From Mactra quadrangularis (Eukaryota; Mollusca; Bivalvia; Venerida; Mactridae), in the NCBI GenBank assembly GCA_025267735.1, contig CM046303.1:56313403-56377402 (forward strand): a stretch of 64,000 nucleotides of DNA. Reading direction: 5' to 3'. Made by a program: the position numbers and the translations under genes. This document shows, piece by piece, positions 1 to 18,400 of the stretch. Under the pieces are notes generated by a model, which searched no databases, had not been told where the DNA came from, and saw only the letters and a list, made by a program, of their open reading frames with translations. Numbering within the stretch: position 1 is the stretch's first letter; each line of letters starts with the position of its first letter.

Positions 1-920
1 CTGAATTATTATTTATATAAATTTAATACTCAATAAAAAGTTGTAATGTGTAACAATATATAAATACTTTTAGTTTTCATTAATCTCAAACTAGGCTGAT
101 TTTGCTGATGAAATAATATGTATTGTTAATCTTCAGTTTCACGAAGAATTTACAGGATTAGCATAATTTTTTTTAAATTGCATGTACATGAAGTAGACTT
201 TTGTAAGATTTTTTTTTGGTTGTATGCCGTAGTTACATAGCATATTTCATATCACAGGGGTCAGTCAACTAACTGACCCTCTCTTGAAAGGCTAAATCTC
301 TGGAATCAGCAGTTAATCAGTAACTAGGTTAATACTTATGCCGGTGACTGACAACTGCCCCAGATGATTTAAAATCAGTAGTAGGAGGGAGAATGGCTTT
401 ATAATTAATTATTTTGTGCCTAAACTCAACAAAAGTATCATTTAGTATGCCCCACATGGGAATCAAACCCACAACTCCTTATTCGGCACGATATAACCTT
501 TCTGTGTTGATGCGCTGTAAAACTCAAACAAACAAACTTGATTTGTTGCATGCAACCAACAGAGTTAGCCAGGTGGCTCAGAAGACGTTTACATGATGTA
601 CATATTTGAAACAGACTATGCTAGACTTCTTACAAGAAATAGTTAATATGTAAAGAACTAGTTTGTACTGCAGTAATGTTTCACAATAAAGACCACCTTT
701 TTTATTGCAAAATCAAGCAATTTTGAATTTCTATAATCCAAATGCTTAATTTGAGAAGAAAAAGGTCCCTTAATTAAAACCATTCCACTATTAAAACTAT
801 CGATTTTGATGGTCTAATCAAAAGAATTTTTCTGTAGTAAAACAAAGAACATTTAGACTACAGTGAACCAACCATATTGTTTTGATACTAGTGTCCCCAA
901 GACAGATAATTTTTTGTTTA

Positions 921-1335
921 TTTTTAATTGGGTTTAACGCGTTGTCAACACAATTACATGGTGCAAGATGAAAATTTTGAAAAACCTGAAAACTGTAATT
1001 TGAAACCATTTTTCTTCATAATTTAATAGCAAAACATTGTCTAATTTGTTGTGAAAAACCTGAACTTCAGGCATATGCCTGAACACTTGCACACATGAAT
1101 TAAGATCATTTTATGGCGTCCAACGCACCTAACTTATCTTTATCTATAACCAGTACTAATCTACCTTTCCCAAGGCCGGAAACTTCTCTATTTACCTTAT
1201 TGGAGGAAAATTGACATTATTGTCAAATTTTCATGAAAGGATATAACCTACCCAGTTGGGATTTGAACCCATACCCCCTTCAGGATACGAGATTTAAAAT
1301 CCTGGCGCCCTGCCACCTGCGCCACTGACCCAGGT
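921..1335 (-). repeat. tRNA-derived SINE, interrupted copy
   Basis: Read on the minus strand, the tRNA-like head lies at about 1335-1240, with a box-B-like GGTTCAAATCCC-type motif. The body continues to about 921. It matches the copy at 2122-2430 over most of its length, including the stretch reading ctataaccagtactaa on plus. The match breaks at about 953-1103, which looks like a later insertion of roughly 150 bp. Confidence 0.6.
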
Positions 1336-2121
1336 TACTACGACAGTTAAGATTAAACAATTGTGGAAAATCTATAATTCTTTAAACCAGGAAAAAAAAC
1401 GTACTACAAATATTAATTTTATATTATTTATTCAAATCTCTAAACATATCATTTACAAAAGAGCACACATTTATCTTAAGTTAATGTAAGTATATAAACA
1501 CACTGAGCATTCACCAAAACTTTATTAAAGAACATGATATAGTACTCCATTGTTTTTTTCCTCGAGGAATAGAATTACTGGGTAGTTCAGTTGTATATTT
1601 TTTTCAAAAGTTTTCAAACAATAATTTCATCAATAATCTTCATTACTAATATAATATTTGGATCAGTGAAACATCTGAAAAGAAATGTAGAAAAAATCAT
1701 TATGATAAGTGTAGCCTTTATTTTATCAGGATTTTATCAATGATCTGGTCTGGGATTTAAATTAAGACCTTTCAAGCAGTAACCTGATAAAATCCATAGT
1801 CTAAGCAGTGATTGAACCTAAGATCTTCCCAGCAGTAAGCAGACACTAGACTGTCTTGCCATAAAAGCCAGCTTGAAGGCAAGGAAGTACAAGTGCAGTA
1901 ATATACCACTGTTACAAACATCCCTCTTTATCAAAATTCTTCCTCAAATTCTTATACCTTGATTGTCAGTAGAACAATCAAAGGGTGCAATCTAACAACT
2001 TCTAGAGGTTAATTTTCATCTGGCACCATTTGTGACCCTATAATATTCAATTGACTACCACATGGTCATAAAAGCTAGCTTGAAGGTAAGGAAGCCCAGA
2101 GCTATATTATAGTTTATACAT

Positions 2122-2430
2122 ACATTTCTTATTTATTTATTCATTTTACTGGGTTTAATGCTGTGTCAACACATTTTAGGTCATTTTACGGTGTCCTGCA
2201 CACCTAAAATAGCTTTCCTGGACCATTGTCTATAACCAGTACTCACTTACTCTTCCACAAGGCCGGAAACTTCTCCATATACCTTATTAATGGAGGAAAT
2301 TTGACATTATTGTCAAATTTTCATGGAAGGATATAACCTCCCCGGGTGGGATTCAAACCCGAACCCTCCTCGGGACACAAGATTCCAAATCCCTGCACGC
2401 TACCAACTGCGCTACTGACCTGGATTTACA
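2122..2430 (-). repeat. tRNA-derived SINE, full-length copy
   Basis: On the minus strand the element starts with a tRNA-like head (GTCAGTAGCGCAGTTGG box-A region, GGTTTGAATCCC-like box B). It runs through a body shared with copies at 921-1335, 4430-4546, 10625-10735, 40612-40870, 59800-59915 and 62353-62582. It ends in a short AATAAATAAATAA-type tail near 2122. This is the most complete copy of the family in the window. Confidence 0.7.
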
Positions 2431-2933
2431 TACATTTCATAAGCATGAAAACAAATGATCAATATACTGTATTAATAAGAGTTAGCCAAAATGCTATGTA
2501 CATGTATTTAAATCGAGATCTAATATTTATTGAAAGTTGATATTAATACTGTTTAATTGGCGGGCAATGGCTAACCAATATACAGGTTAATACTGCAATA
2601 TGAATTCTGATGGTATATCAATTGTTTTTATCAGAATTTGAAATTACTTGGTTGGAATATTCATAAAAATATGTTGAAAACTTAAAATGATCTTATAGTA
2701 ATTTAATAGGTAAAACATTTCATCAAGTCAGAAAATAATTATTTCCCAAGTTGTAATTCAAAAACATGAAGTTTTCTAACATTATCAAAATCCATTTTCC
2801 ACTGACAACTGAACATTTAAAAATTTGTTTTAAAAGATCAAGTATGAAGTTCATATAATTTTAATCCATTTAAGACAATGCATGTGCATTAATTCCTGCT
2901 TTCCTTATCCATGCAAACCTCAACATGAATTGC

Positions 2934-2999
2934 AATATATTGCAATAAGGGTTTAGTATAGTTTTGCAATACATGTTTTACCATATTGTTACACCCCTA
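2934..2999 (-). repeat. fragment of hAT-like MITE (same family as 20085-20534)
   Basis: On minus it begins TAGGGGTGTAAC, followed by the same TATTGCAATATATTGCAAT-type repeats seen in the complete element at 20085-20534. Only one end is present. Confidence 0.6.
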
Positions 3000-3134
3000 A
3001 ATATTTAAGAAAGTGCCTTACACCTCAAGTATTCAAATTGAAATGAGTAAAAACAGTATATCAATTTTGAACAAAAACCAAATAGTTACTCACCAGAAAA
3101 ACAATAATAAACAGACTATGCAATCATCCACAGC

Positions 3135-8567
<5,433 letters not shown>

Positions 8568-9047
8568 CTTTTCCAAATTTCGATTAAAGGGAGTTAACTC
8601 GTACAAACGGAAATTGAAATGTGTATATTACGGTTACAAACAGAAAAGTCGGTCTTCCCAAGGACCCTATATTCTTGGTCTTTCTAAACCACGTCTGATC
8701 TACTTACATATATGACAAGCAAAAGCTTTTTTGTATTCGTTAAATGAAGCTTTGAAATAAATAAGAAGGTAAAAATGCGTCAGATACCATTGTTTACAAT
8801 CATCTGCAGGTAGACCGATTTTGGAATCGTCTGCTAAATTTCATAAATGAGGGCGAAACAAATTTTGCCAAGTGATATTTGAGGGCACAGGTCGCTGGCT
8901 CAATTCATATAACTAATTTAATTTCATATGTGCAATATGTTATATTTAGTAGGCCTACTGTACATAGTAAATGTAATTTGCAAATTGAGAATGAGGATAT
9001 GTGTGGCGTGGGAGAATTATAAAAAAGTAGGCCTATCACATTGGCAC

Positions 9048-9127
9048 CATTCTCGTTCCCAAAGTCTAGTAGGATTCTCAATACTAGCTAGTATTGAGAA
9101 TCCTACTAGACTCTGGGAACGAGAATG
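9048..9127. mobile_element. 80-bp near-perfect palindrome with 9-bp target duplication
   Basis: The two halves start CATTCTCGTTCCC and meet at tagcta; I see one mismatch. The element is flanked on both sides by cattggcac (9039-9047 and 9128-9136), a 9-bp target-site duplication. A 76-bp copy is at 47850-47925 and a decayed half-copy near 56847-56880. Confidence 0.75.
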
Positions 9128-9649
9128 CATTGGCACTAAAATACATTAAATTTGAAATGCAAACTTTCAGCGTAGATTTATCATTGGATGGGTCAGTGGT
9201 ATGAAATATGTATATTCTAAAGTTGTGATACAAACGGATACAGGTTCATGTCTACCCAAAATATATTATACTTTTTTCATTTGGACGGTCAAAATCAACT
9301 AAATACGCGTGAGCGTTCGTCAAGAACTTATTTGACTCACAGAACAAAGTCGTGTTAACTAAAGCTTCCGTCTGTAGAGTTAACAAGCTATTCAAACACC
9401 AAGAATGATTGAAAAGATAAAATCGAGGATCGGCCATTAAAATTAAGATGTCTTCATGTACTTCGAAACGAGCTTTTTGCATTTATTTCTCATTATACAT
9501 TTTGATTAACCAATATGAAATGACGTGCTAACATGAAGGCATTTTCGACCTGATATCAAAATGACTATAGAACTGTATTGAAATTCTTTCACCCAAAAAT
9601 GAAAATAAAATCACATACACATGAAATAAAAACTAATTAAAAATGTAAT

Positions 9650-9722
9650 GTGGTATGAATCGAACCGGCAACCAGCACATATATATATGTACCACTTAAC
9701 CACTGCGCTATTGCATGAGTCT
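9650..9722 (-). repeat. tRNA-like SINE head
   Basis: The minus strand reads ATAGCGCAGTGGTTAAGTGG, then box B GGTTCGATTC. A functional tRNA is unlikely because the arms do not pair well. Confidence 0.45.
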
Positions 9723-10624
9723 TTTAAACTGTTACGTAGTCACTGAAGTAGAAATGTATACACTGTCTACAGAACAATATGTTCTGTGACCATCCTCGAA
9801 AATGCATGGTATTCATGAGCGACCTTCAAAATAGGTCGTTGTTGAATTATACATCTGAAAGTTTTCTGGACGCCCCTTTATTAACCAGTTTTCAGTTTAT
9901 TAATTTACTCTTAGCACAAAAATGTGACATAAGGTAAAAAACCCCAACAATATGATAGGCCTACCAAGCTTAACAAAATTGTCTACGAAGCACTAAGAGA
10001 TTATTTCAAATTTCAAAATATCAATATAAAAGGAAATAACAATAATTATTTACTTCTAAGCATTTTAGAAAGTTTTCCACGAAACACCAACAAAAAACCC
10101 CAACATGTAATAAAATTTCAAAACATAATGTTAACGCGTTCAACGCCGTACTAAGCGAAAATACACACCGTACACATAAATACGACGTCATAATTACGTG
10201 CGGTCTCATTAACGCTATGTAATTAATGAGTTTTTCTTTAGTCAGTATGTAATGTTTACAACTTTGTGACAGATTATTTGTTTCTTAACCGAAGCATGTA
10301 AATCCGGTATATAGTACTCTATATAAGGAGAAAACTGAAGTATCATTTCATTGTTTTATTATGTGTACTTTCTTAAAGATGGATAGGTCTACTTATATTA
10401 AGAAATGTGAGTAAAAAATTTAATGGCAAACTATTATTTTTGTTAAATAAATATTTAGGCATAGACGGCTTTTTAAACCAGTTGAGTTCAAATTATTGAA
10501 CTGATGCGAAATTAATGATAACTAAATTTAGCGCGTCTTTGCTAATCTTTAAAAGTTATGGTTTGGGTTAAATTACTATTCGTTCCTTTTATTCCATTGT
10601 TAATTTTTATTTATATTTGATTCG

Positions 10625-10735
10625 ACGGCTCATCCAACCAGCTTTCCGGGACTTATCTTTTTATCGCTAACCCCTCCACAAGGATTAGACAATTTCCACC
10701 TACGCGGAGGAAAATCGACATTATTGTCTGTTAGA
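10625..10735 (-). repeat. SINE body fragment
   Basis: Matches the body of the 2122-2430 SINE (plus-strand words ctttccgggac, cacaaggattag, ggaggaaaatcgacattattgtc broken into short matches). The head is missing. Confidence 0.4.
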
Positions 10736-11500
10736 CTATATATTATGGAATGGCATTACTGTCCCTATCGCAAATGACCTTTCAGATTGATAGTATGGTT
10801 AATTCATTTCCAAATTTTCGAACACATGAACTGATCAAATCATCACTTTTGCTAAATAAAAGCTGAATGTTTATTTTTAATCGTTTGGATTATTCTGATA
10901 TTGGCGTTCATTAATGCTCTTTGTAAATGTTTGTGTCACTTTTAAATAGAAATATGCTTCCAAGGGATTCATGATAATTATACTTTTAATACCGGTACTA
11001 CTACTTTTGATATACACATACATATAAGGAAATGCTAAATTTGGAATAAAGCATTTTCAACGTCTGTACCTGAACAATTCAATTTAAACAAAAATAAAAA
11101 ATCCTTAATCAACTTTCATATAAAGACTAAATACAAAATATCTTGTAAGGAATAGTTTGTCAATTTGGACTGAATAAAGTCCATCCTCTGAAAGGTTTCA
11201 AACTGTTTGAAGTACGTTTGACTCTAGTAAAACACGCTATCATCCTTAACGCAACAATTCACATTGCATAATTACATAATATGATAATTGATTGTATACG
11301 TAAAAATTTGACAGTGCACTTTCTTTGTGACGTTCTTGTTACATATTGCAAATAAACTTCATGAAGGACATATATTTTTATATAATCTATCATACTGACT
11401 CGTGAAATTTGTTTGTACAAATTGACATTGGCATAAAACTGGAACAGTATTACGACGTCCTGATTCATACACGTTGACTTACTGACTGTATATATAGGTC

Positions 11501-11565
11501 GCCCGGCTAGCTCAGTCGGTCGAGCACAAGATTCAGTGGTCGTAGGTTCGATTCTCGTGCAGGGC
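11501..11565 (+). repeat. tRNA-like sequence (SINE head or tRNA pseudogene)
   Basis: Box A TAGCTCAGTCGG and box B GGTTCGATTC are clear, and the ends GCCCGGC / GCAGGGC pair at six of seven positions. The total is only 65 nt, the T stem is badly paired and no sound anticodon arm forms. I read it as a SINE head or decayed tRNA, not a working tRNA gene. Confidence 0.5.
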
Positions 11566-11734
11566 ATAATTTCATGGAGTTCAGTAATAAAAGACTTTCT
11601 ACGGCCTTATTCTACCTCCTACCACTAATTATAAATCATATAAGGAAGTTGCCATTCACGGATGGAAATTAAGTGCAACTGGTTCACAGCTAAATCCAGA
11701 GATTTATGCCTCAGTCCCATAAAATCGTGGCTTG

Positions 11735-12020
11735 TTGCGGACCCGTACGTGCAGACAGTCTTAGGCCGTGGGAAGCCTTGCGTATTAAGGTGACGGTACG
11801 TACATGGCACAAAACAACACACCCGTACAGAGCTGTAGCTGGAAGATATGCAAGTTTAATTCATACTCGGTCACGATTTTGTTCACGAATTGACTTTGAA
11901 ACAAATACGTGGATCCTGGGTTCATCTCACGGACTCTGCCAACAATGTAACTGTCCGTACGGGTACGCAAGAGTTCGTACGGGTCCTTGCGGAGTTTGAT
12001 CGCACAACGCCCGTACGGTG
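11735..12020. repeat. cluster of CCGTACGG-like words
   Basis: At least seven occurrences of CGTAC, several extended to CCGTACGG or CCGTACGGG, within under 300 bp just upstream of the TEP first exon. Open frames on both strands here share no family motif. The function is unknown; it could be a decayed repeat. Confidence 0.3.
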
Positions 12021-12386
12021 CCCTCACGGCTATTTTTATGTTTAAGGGACTGTAGCTTTAGCCTTTCCAGAACGGTGAGTAGGTTGACTTACCGCCGACT
12101 TACCAACATTTGTATGCGTGTTGCTGTGTGTTTAACCCAACAAAACAACAAAATAAAATGTATAAGTCATGCTTATGGTCATCATATTTTAATATGACAG
12201 CCTTAACCTTCCTTCAACGTACAATCCGTTTCAATTTCGAGTGCAAGTATTGTTTTGAAACTTTTTCTTTTTTTGGAATCAGAAAAAATATCAAATGATG
12301 TTAAATTCTTTTATAGAATATTTAAGTGTCGTTATTTTCTTTTTAAAGTGAATAATTTATATAACATTTAATTATGTGTTTCAGTT

Positions 12387-12445
12387 ATGATTTCAATAGT
12401 AGGTTTTGTCCTGCTAGCTTGTGTTAACAAAGTCGCAGGAGCAAA
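12387..12445 (+). CDS. TEP exon 1, signal peptide
   Basis: Encodes MISIVGFVLLACVNKVAGA, a hydrophobic core with a small-residue cleavage site, ending AAA|GTAAGT-like in phase 2. This start is chosen because it is followed in frame by exon 2 (12830-12990), which opens with SYVFVSPNVVRPG, the standard mature start of the family. A 5' non-coding exon may lie upstream. Confidence 0.85.
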
Positions 12446-15400
12446 GTAAGTACACTTTTATTATTTTTAGATAATCTTCTGTGAAACTGTATTTCACGAA
12501 AACAATTCTAAATATATTTGAACCAACTTCCCGCTACCTGTTTAGAAAATTTCCAGTGCAACACCCATCGTGACCACATGACGCATTTCATTGCAAACAT
12601 ATATCAACAGTTTTTATCATTGGTAACCATTTGCTTATTTCACTTATTATTACTTACATATTTATAGATAAAGGAAGGAAACAAACATAAGTTTTGTTTG
12701 ATATTTCTTGTTCAAATCTGAATATTGACATACATGTTGTACCACACAGTTATATAAACAATATTAAACAGTATTGAAAGTGAATATCAAATGAAATCTT
12801 TCACGTGAGTGTATACTTTGTATTTGCAGCTCTTATGTGTTTGTATCACCAAATGTCGTTCGTCCAGGACGAGATTTCACAATTCATGGAACATTGGTAG
12901 ACGTTCCATATGTACCAGTCACTATAACTGCTGAATTGTTTGCTGATCAGATTGTTGCTAGTGCTGTAGTCACTGTTGTAGGAGAAAATGGTAAGCAAAC
13001 TATTGGTTTTGATTTATCTAGACCTAATATGAAGAGCAGGTGCCTGTTCAATTACCCCGAACGTTCCAAAACGTTTCGTAGCGTTAGGGTCGGAACAACT
13101 CGACCCATAGACAACTCAGCCTGTGACAACTCAATCCCCTACTAATGTATTGATTTGTCCAACTTTGAGTTGAGTTATTCACGGATTGAGTCGTCTTCGG
13201 GTTGAGTTGTCCCGAACCCGTACCGTTTGCTAACAGTCGTTACTGAACACGCAGCAGATTATATTCATTGTAGTTGCTAGCTAATCGAGGTCCACAAACA
13301 CTCGCTATATCATTATATAAAAATGTAGCGTCTTACTCTCAAGATCAATCGGGCACATCGGAGTTCTACGAATCAAGCTAAAGACGAGAACATATTCATG
13401 AGAATGGCAAAGAATGCTCATGAATGTGGGCTGTCATTGATAAAACTTTATGTGATCCAGAACTTGTTCGGTTAGTTTCCAAACTCTTATTGAATCAATC
13501 ATCATGGATTATATATATCTATCATCGAGTATTATGGGAAATTAACTAGAAATAATTTGACTTTCACCTTATTCAAGTAGCGTTTATATTGTTTACCCAT
13601 TGACTAATGTAGAGTATTTTTGTATCATTCGTTTTTTAAGATCGGTACTTGAATAGTGTACTTCAAAATGAGACCTCTCAAAATTTTCCTCTACAATCGA
13701 TACTTCCGTTCATATTATTTAAGTGTATCAAATGGGATAAAATATTTAATACTTTCATAAGAGTCGCCACTTTGTATTAGTCACATCGACAATGATCTAA
13801 ATCCGGATTATCGCTGATATTTCAAGAACACTGATGCTTTAAATAGAAGTAATACTCTAACTGCTAGTCAACAAGACTCAAGATGTAGTGTGTGATTAAC
13901 GATATCGATGGTTGTCAGCAATGTATTTTTTCATCTTATTAATGATTTCCTAAAACAAACAGATAAAAAAGTCACCAAATTGACCTTCAAGCTCAAGAAG
14001 TCACAATAAGCCAATGAGTCCGCACTTGCTTGACAGTCACGTATATATTCTTGAATTACCATCTGTGTTAGTTTAATCCTACGGAGCCCCTATTAAGTGA
14101 CATATTGAAATAGTTCTTTTTCATTATTTCGTTTAAACGTAATAATATTTTTTTTCGTTTAAAAGTAATATTATTTCGTTTAAGCGAAATAATTGTGAAA
14201 ATAAAAAATTCAAACATGTTACTTTAGGGGCTCCGTATAATGCAAACTGGGATCAAACCATTATTTGAGTGCATACTGCCTAGTGTGGAAAAAAATCCAC
14301 TTCCCAACTTGTTGTACGCACCCATTCAATATTTTGGTCTCTCTTGAGTTACGGTATTCACTGATATATTATAACTACTGCTGTTGCTGTTAAAACGCAA
14401 GAAACCTTAACAAACGATAGCATACATTGATTTTGCCATGTTTTTTTTCAACATGTATTTCATTAAAACAACTTTTGTTTACTTTGTTACAGTTGTAAAG
14501 CTGGATTTGCCGGTATGTATAAATTAATTTCATCATATAACATTGTTATACAATGTTTAATTGGTCATTTCTCTGGCATTCCATGTAATAGACACTCCCA
14601 TGTGTGACCTTTTTATACGAATAATAATACATTAGCCCATATACATTATTCGTATGCACTTTTGTTACAATTATACAATTCTACAAATCACGTGCCAGCA
14701 AAATTGTCAATAGGATCAATGCTTTCACATTCTATTCGTATGCATTGTGTAAAGAACATTGCCAATACTTCGTGGCTGAAAACTTTCATCAAACGACACA
14801 CGACTACTGAATAATGTGAATAAACATAATAACTTAATCTGAGCTTGATAAAGCACAAAGTTTCCCGAACATTTTTAGTACATGTATTACTATAAGTCCA
14901 TATTGGGCCTATAAATTACATATGCATGCATCATTACGAAAATATTGAACGTAGATTTCGATATACTCTGTGAATCAAGACAAATTTATAAAATGATCTT
15001 GACATTATCTTTGTTATCAGAATTATCATATTATTTGCTTATGGCACCCTTTTATAGCAGATCTTTAAAAATTTTAAAACATTTTCCACTTTGCTTTTTG
15101 GCTATGTAAAAGTTTGTGTTTTTACAGTTGATATTCATAAAATGTTTCCTGACTCCTTTTTAACGATCTTGATAGCACATCGGCTGTTCACTGAATTAAG
15201 CCTAACTCATGTCTACAGAAATTATCTTTAAGAGTAATTTTGTACTGAAATATTCATTACACGTATATGTTCAAACTATCTTTATACACATGTGTAGGTT
15301 CCAGTCACTGTCAATATAGGAAATAAGAAAACGATGAGACTTGAAATTCGTGGTACTGGAGGTCTTAAGTTTTCTGAGTCGAAACAAGTGGATTTTGAAG

Positions 15401-18400
15401 ATAAAAGTATATCAATGTATATACAGACTGACAAGGGGATATACAAGCCAGGTCAAACAGGTAAACTATGTCCCTTTCTTCTTAATTTAATAACATGTGT
15501 AAGTTAAATCCAGCACTAAAACTGCATTTCTCTATACAAAGTGAACGTATTTCCAGATGTGATACATTCAAAATAATTACCACTGTTACATTAAATGTAA
15601 ATGCAGTAATGGTAAGACACATAATAATTAACCCATTCAACATATTTCTCTTTGCCAGTTATAAGTCAATTTCTTTATCATGATTTTAAATAAAATGAGT
15701 TTTTAGTTTCTGATGCAGTCAGATTGAGGTTTTATAATTGAGAATGAACAACAATCAATGCAGTTAACTATCAGAGCTTGCAATTGAAACTCAAACCCTT
15801 TTGCCTTAACTTTATATTTTACATTGTATTTCATTTCAGTTAAATTCCGAGTGTTTGGTGCCACTCCAGATATGAAGGTCGTCAATGACAAACTGAAGGT
15901 TGAGCTATTTGTAAGTAGATCAAAGTTCTTGAATAAACATATTGCATATCTAGTCCCTTATATCTTAAGCGAGTCCACCAGGTGCCTCATTTGCAGCAAA
16001 ATGATTATATTTTAGGTCTTGTGAAAAGGCAAGCAAGTGTTGGTGAGAAAATAGTCACATAAAGCCAGTTGAGTGGGCCTGTAGTGAGTTGCATATGAAA
16101 GTTAAGATAAGCCCTTAGAATCCAGTTCTATGTTAAAAATTCGAGGGTCATCAGGACCCACTTATTTATGAAAAACTCTTAATAATGGTAATCATCAGAC
16201 ATTTTCCTTTTGATATTGTTATATTATTCAGGACCCTAAAGACAACAAAATTAACCAATGGGATGTAAGTAACGCAGAACTGACAAGCCTCAATGGTGTC
16301 TACATACAAGAACAAGTTATGTCAAGTGAACCTGTGCTTGGTACATGGAAACTTAGAGCAAAATTGTTGTCTTATGGCGTAAGTAAAATCTAACTTTTAT
16401 TGAACTGCAAAAAGTAGAGATCATTTTACTTTTTTCTATTTTACTTTCGTGCATTGGATCTTCAGAGGTATGATATCTATATTTCTTATCATGACTGCAG
16501 CAAGAAAGTTGAAGTAAATATCCAACGGCGATAACACAAAATTAAAATGTAAAAGCAATAAGTAAACCAAACATTGAAAATCAGCAAACAGATAAATTAC
16601 CCACTGTTAAGCCTCGCAAAAAACAGCTTCATGTATTTAACAACGGCAATCACGTTTTAAGTAATTTTATGGACCAGTTTATGTCTGCGGTTTTGTGGTA
16701 AGTACATAACGGGATCCATCATGCATACCGCAATTAATATTCAATTAAATTATACTCAATATTAATTAACGAAACAAACACAAACACTGTAAAAATAGTG
16801 AAAGTACAAAAACAAATTACAATAATAGTGTTGTTACATTTTGTGTCTTGAAATCAATATTTTAGATTGCGATTATGTGAATTATGTATTTCAACATTAG
16901 ACTTTGCTTTTATACTTACGTGAAGACAAAGTGCACTTAAATGAAAAAAAGATAATAAACTTACTTTATTTGCAGGACGATTTTGAAGAAAAGACATTCA
17001 AAGTAGCTGAATATGGTAAGACAATATTACAATATATTGTCATTTTAATGCTCAGTGTACGCTTAACTTAATGTTTTATCATAAATGACCTTAATTTACT
17101 TTCATTTAACAAATACCATAACCATTTTAATAAGTTATACTATTTGATAAATGATAGGGAATATCCATATAAAACATAAACGGTGGGGGAATGTTCCATT
17201 AGCATAGTTAACACAAGCCATCTAAGAATTATCATTTATTCGATGGTTAAAGTATAGATACCACGCTTCCCGTATATCGAAGTACTTTTGTCTGGGTTTA
17301 TACCATCATCCTTACCATATATATTTAAATAACTGTTAATTGACATTTGTAGTCCATAAAAGTCTTAACAATATTCGCTTTTTCATTAGTAATGATGTGA
17401 ATGCATTCATAAAGTAATATGTACTGTATACTGATTATAAAAAAATATTTTTCAGTTTTACCAAAGTTTGAAGTTGAGCTTGATTTGCCATCATTTGGAA
17501 GAACAGACCAAACTAATTTTGTTGGAAAGGTCAAAGCAAAGTAAGAAATATGAACATTACTTTATCATCGCAAAATATTTCGATTTCGATTTGATGCTTT
17601 TTAACAATCTTATTTTAAATAAAATTGAATATGATGACAATTTGAAACACCTCTCTGAACATTAAGTAGCTCAGAATAAAGTAACATGTTGCAACAAGCT
17701 AAAACATATGGTCATCAATTTTATTGTTTTAATATGGAAATACGAAACTTTTTGAGACCGAAGTAAATTGAAAATTAAATGAAAGTCAGTCTTAAAAATG
17801 ACAGGATAAGATGAAATTATGTAATACTTTTTCATTAGAATTTAATAGTTTGTTAGAGCCTGAGTTAAAGCAGACATTACCATAATTGAATCGAATTCAA
17901 TTATAGTTATTTATTTTCAGATATACATTTGGTCAACCAGTTAAAGGAATGGCAGATCTCCTAATAAAACCAACGAACGAACGATTTGAATGGCGTAAAG
18001 ATAGACGTGTTAGCGTTAGTAACAAAATTGAATTGAAATTTCCGGTATGTAATGTACAAGTATATATTTTCATTTTGTTTTGACAAGTTTCATGCTAATT
18101 TTGTCTTTTCAGCAACTGTCCATGGGACGTAACGATTACATTACATTTGGTTTATCCCTACTATAATAAATTACTAATAAAAGAAACGTCAACTAACCGT
18201 TTCGATTGATGAAGTTAGTAGTATTATTGTATTATACATACACTCTCATGCCTTCATCTGTGGTCTAGTATTCAAAATGTGTAGTTTTTTTTACAAATTA
18301 TCAAACATGATAATGTACAACATTTGCTTTCTTGAATTTCCAATTCCATTGATGTCATAAGTCCATCTGAATACTCCATGTTATACTATGTTTATTTATC

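Larger units (their letters stand above)
1..3134. other. intergenic spacer, repeat-rich
   Basis: I see no coding exon here. The stretch lies downstream of the acyl carrier protein gene and is AT-rich. It contains two SINE copies in minus orientation, a SINE 3'-end piece near 485-545, and the end of a hAT-like MITE at 2934-2999. A segment near 343-400 recurs near 56172-56234. Short open frames here have no family resemblance and overlap the repeats. Confidence 0.6.
8607..12386. other. intergenic spacer between NDUFAB1 and the TEP gene
   Basis: The two genes are divergently transcribed from this spacer, so promoters of both must lie in or near it, but I see no convincing TATA box or motif cluster. 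It contains an 80-bp palindrome, three SINE pieces and a cluster of CGTAC words at 11735-12020. No coding exon was found. Confidence 0.5.

Noticed and set aside
11501..11565. tRNA gene
   Set aside because: Box A and box B are good, but the sequence is 65 nt, the T stem does not pair and there is no sound anticodon arm; SINE heads of this kind recur in the window.
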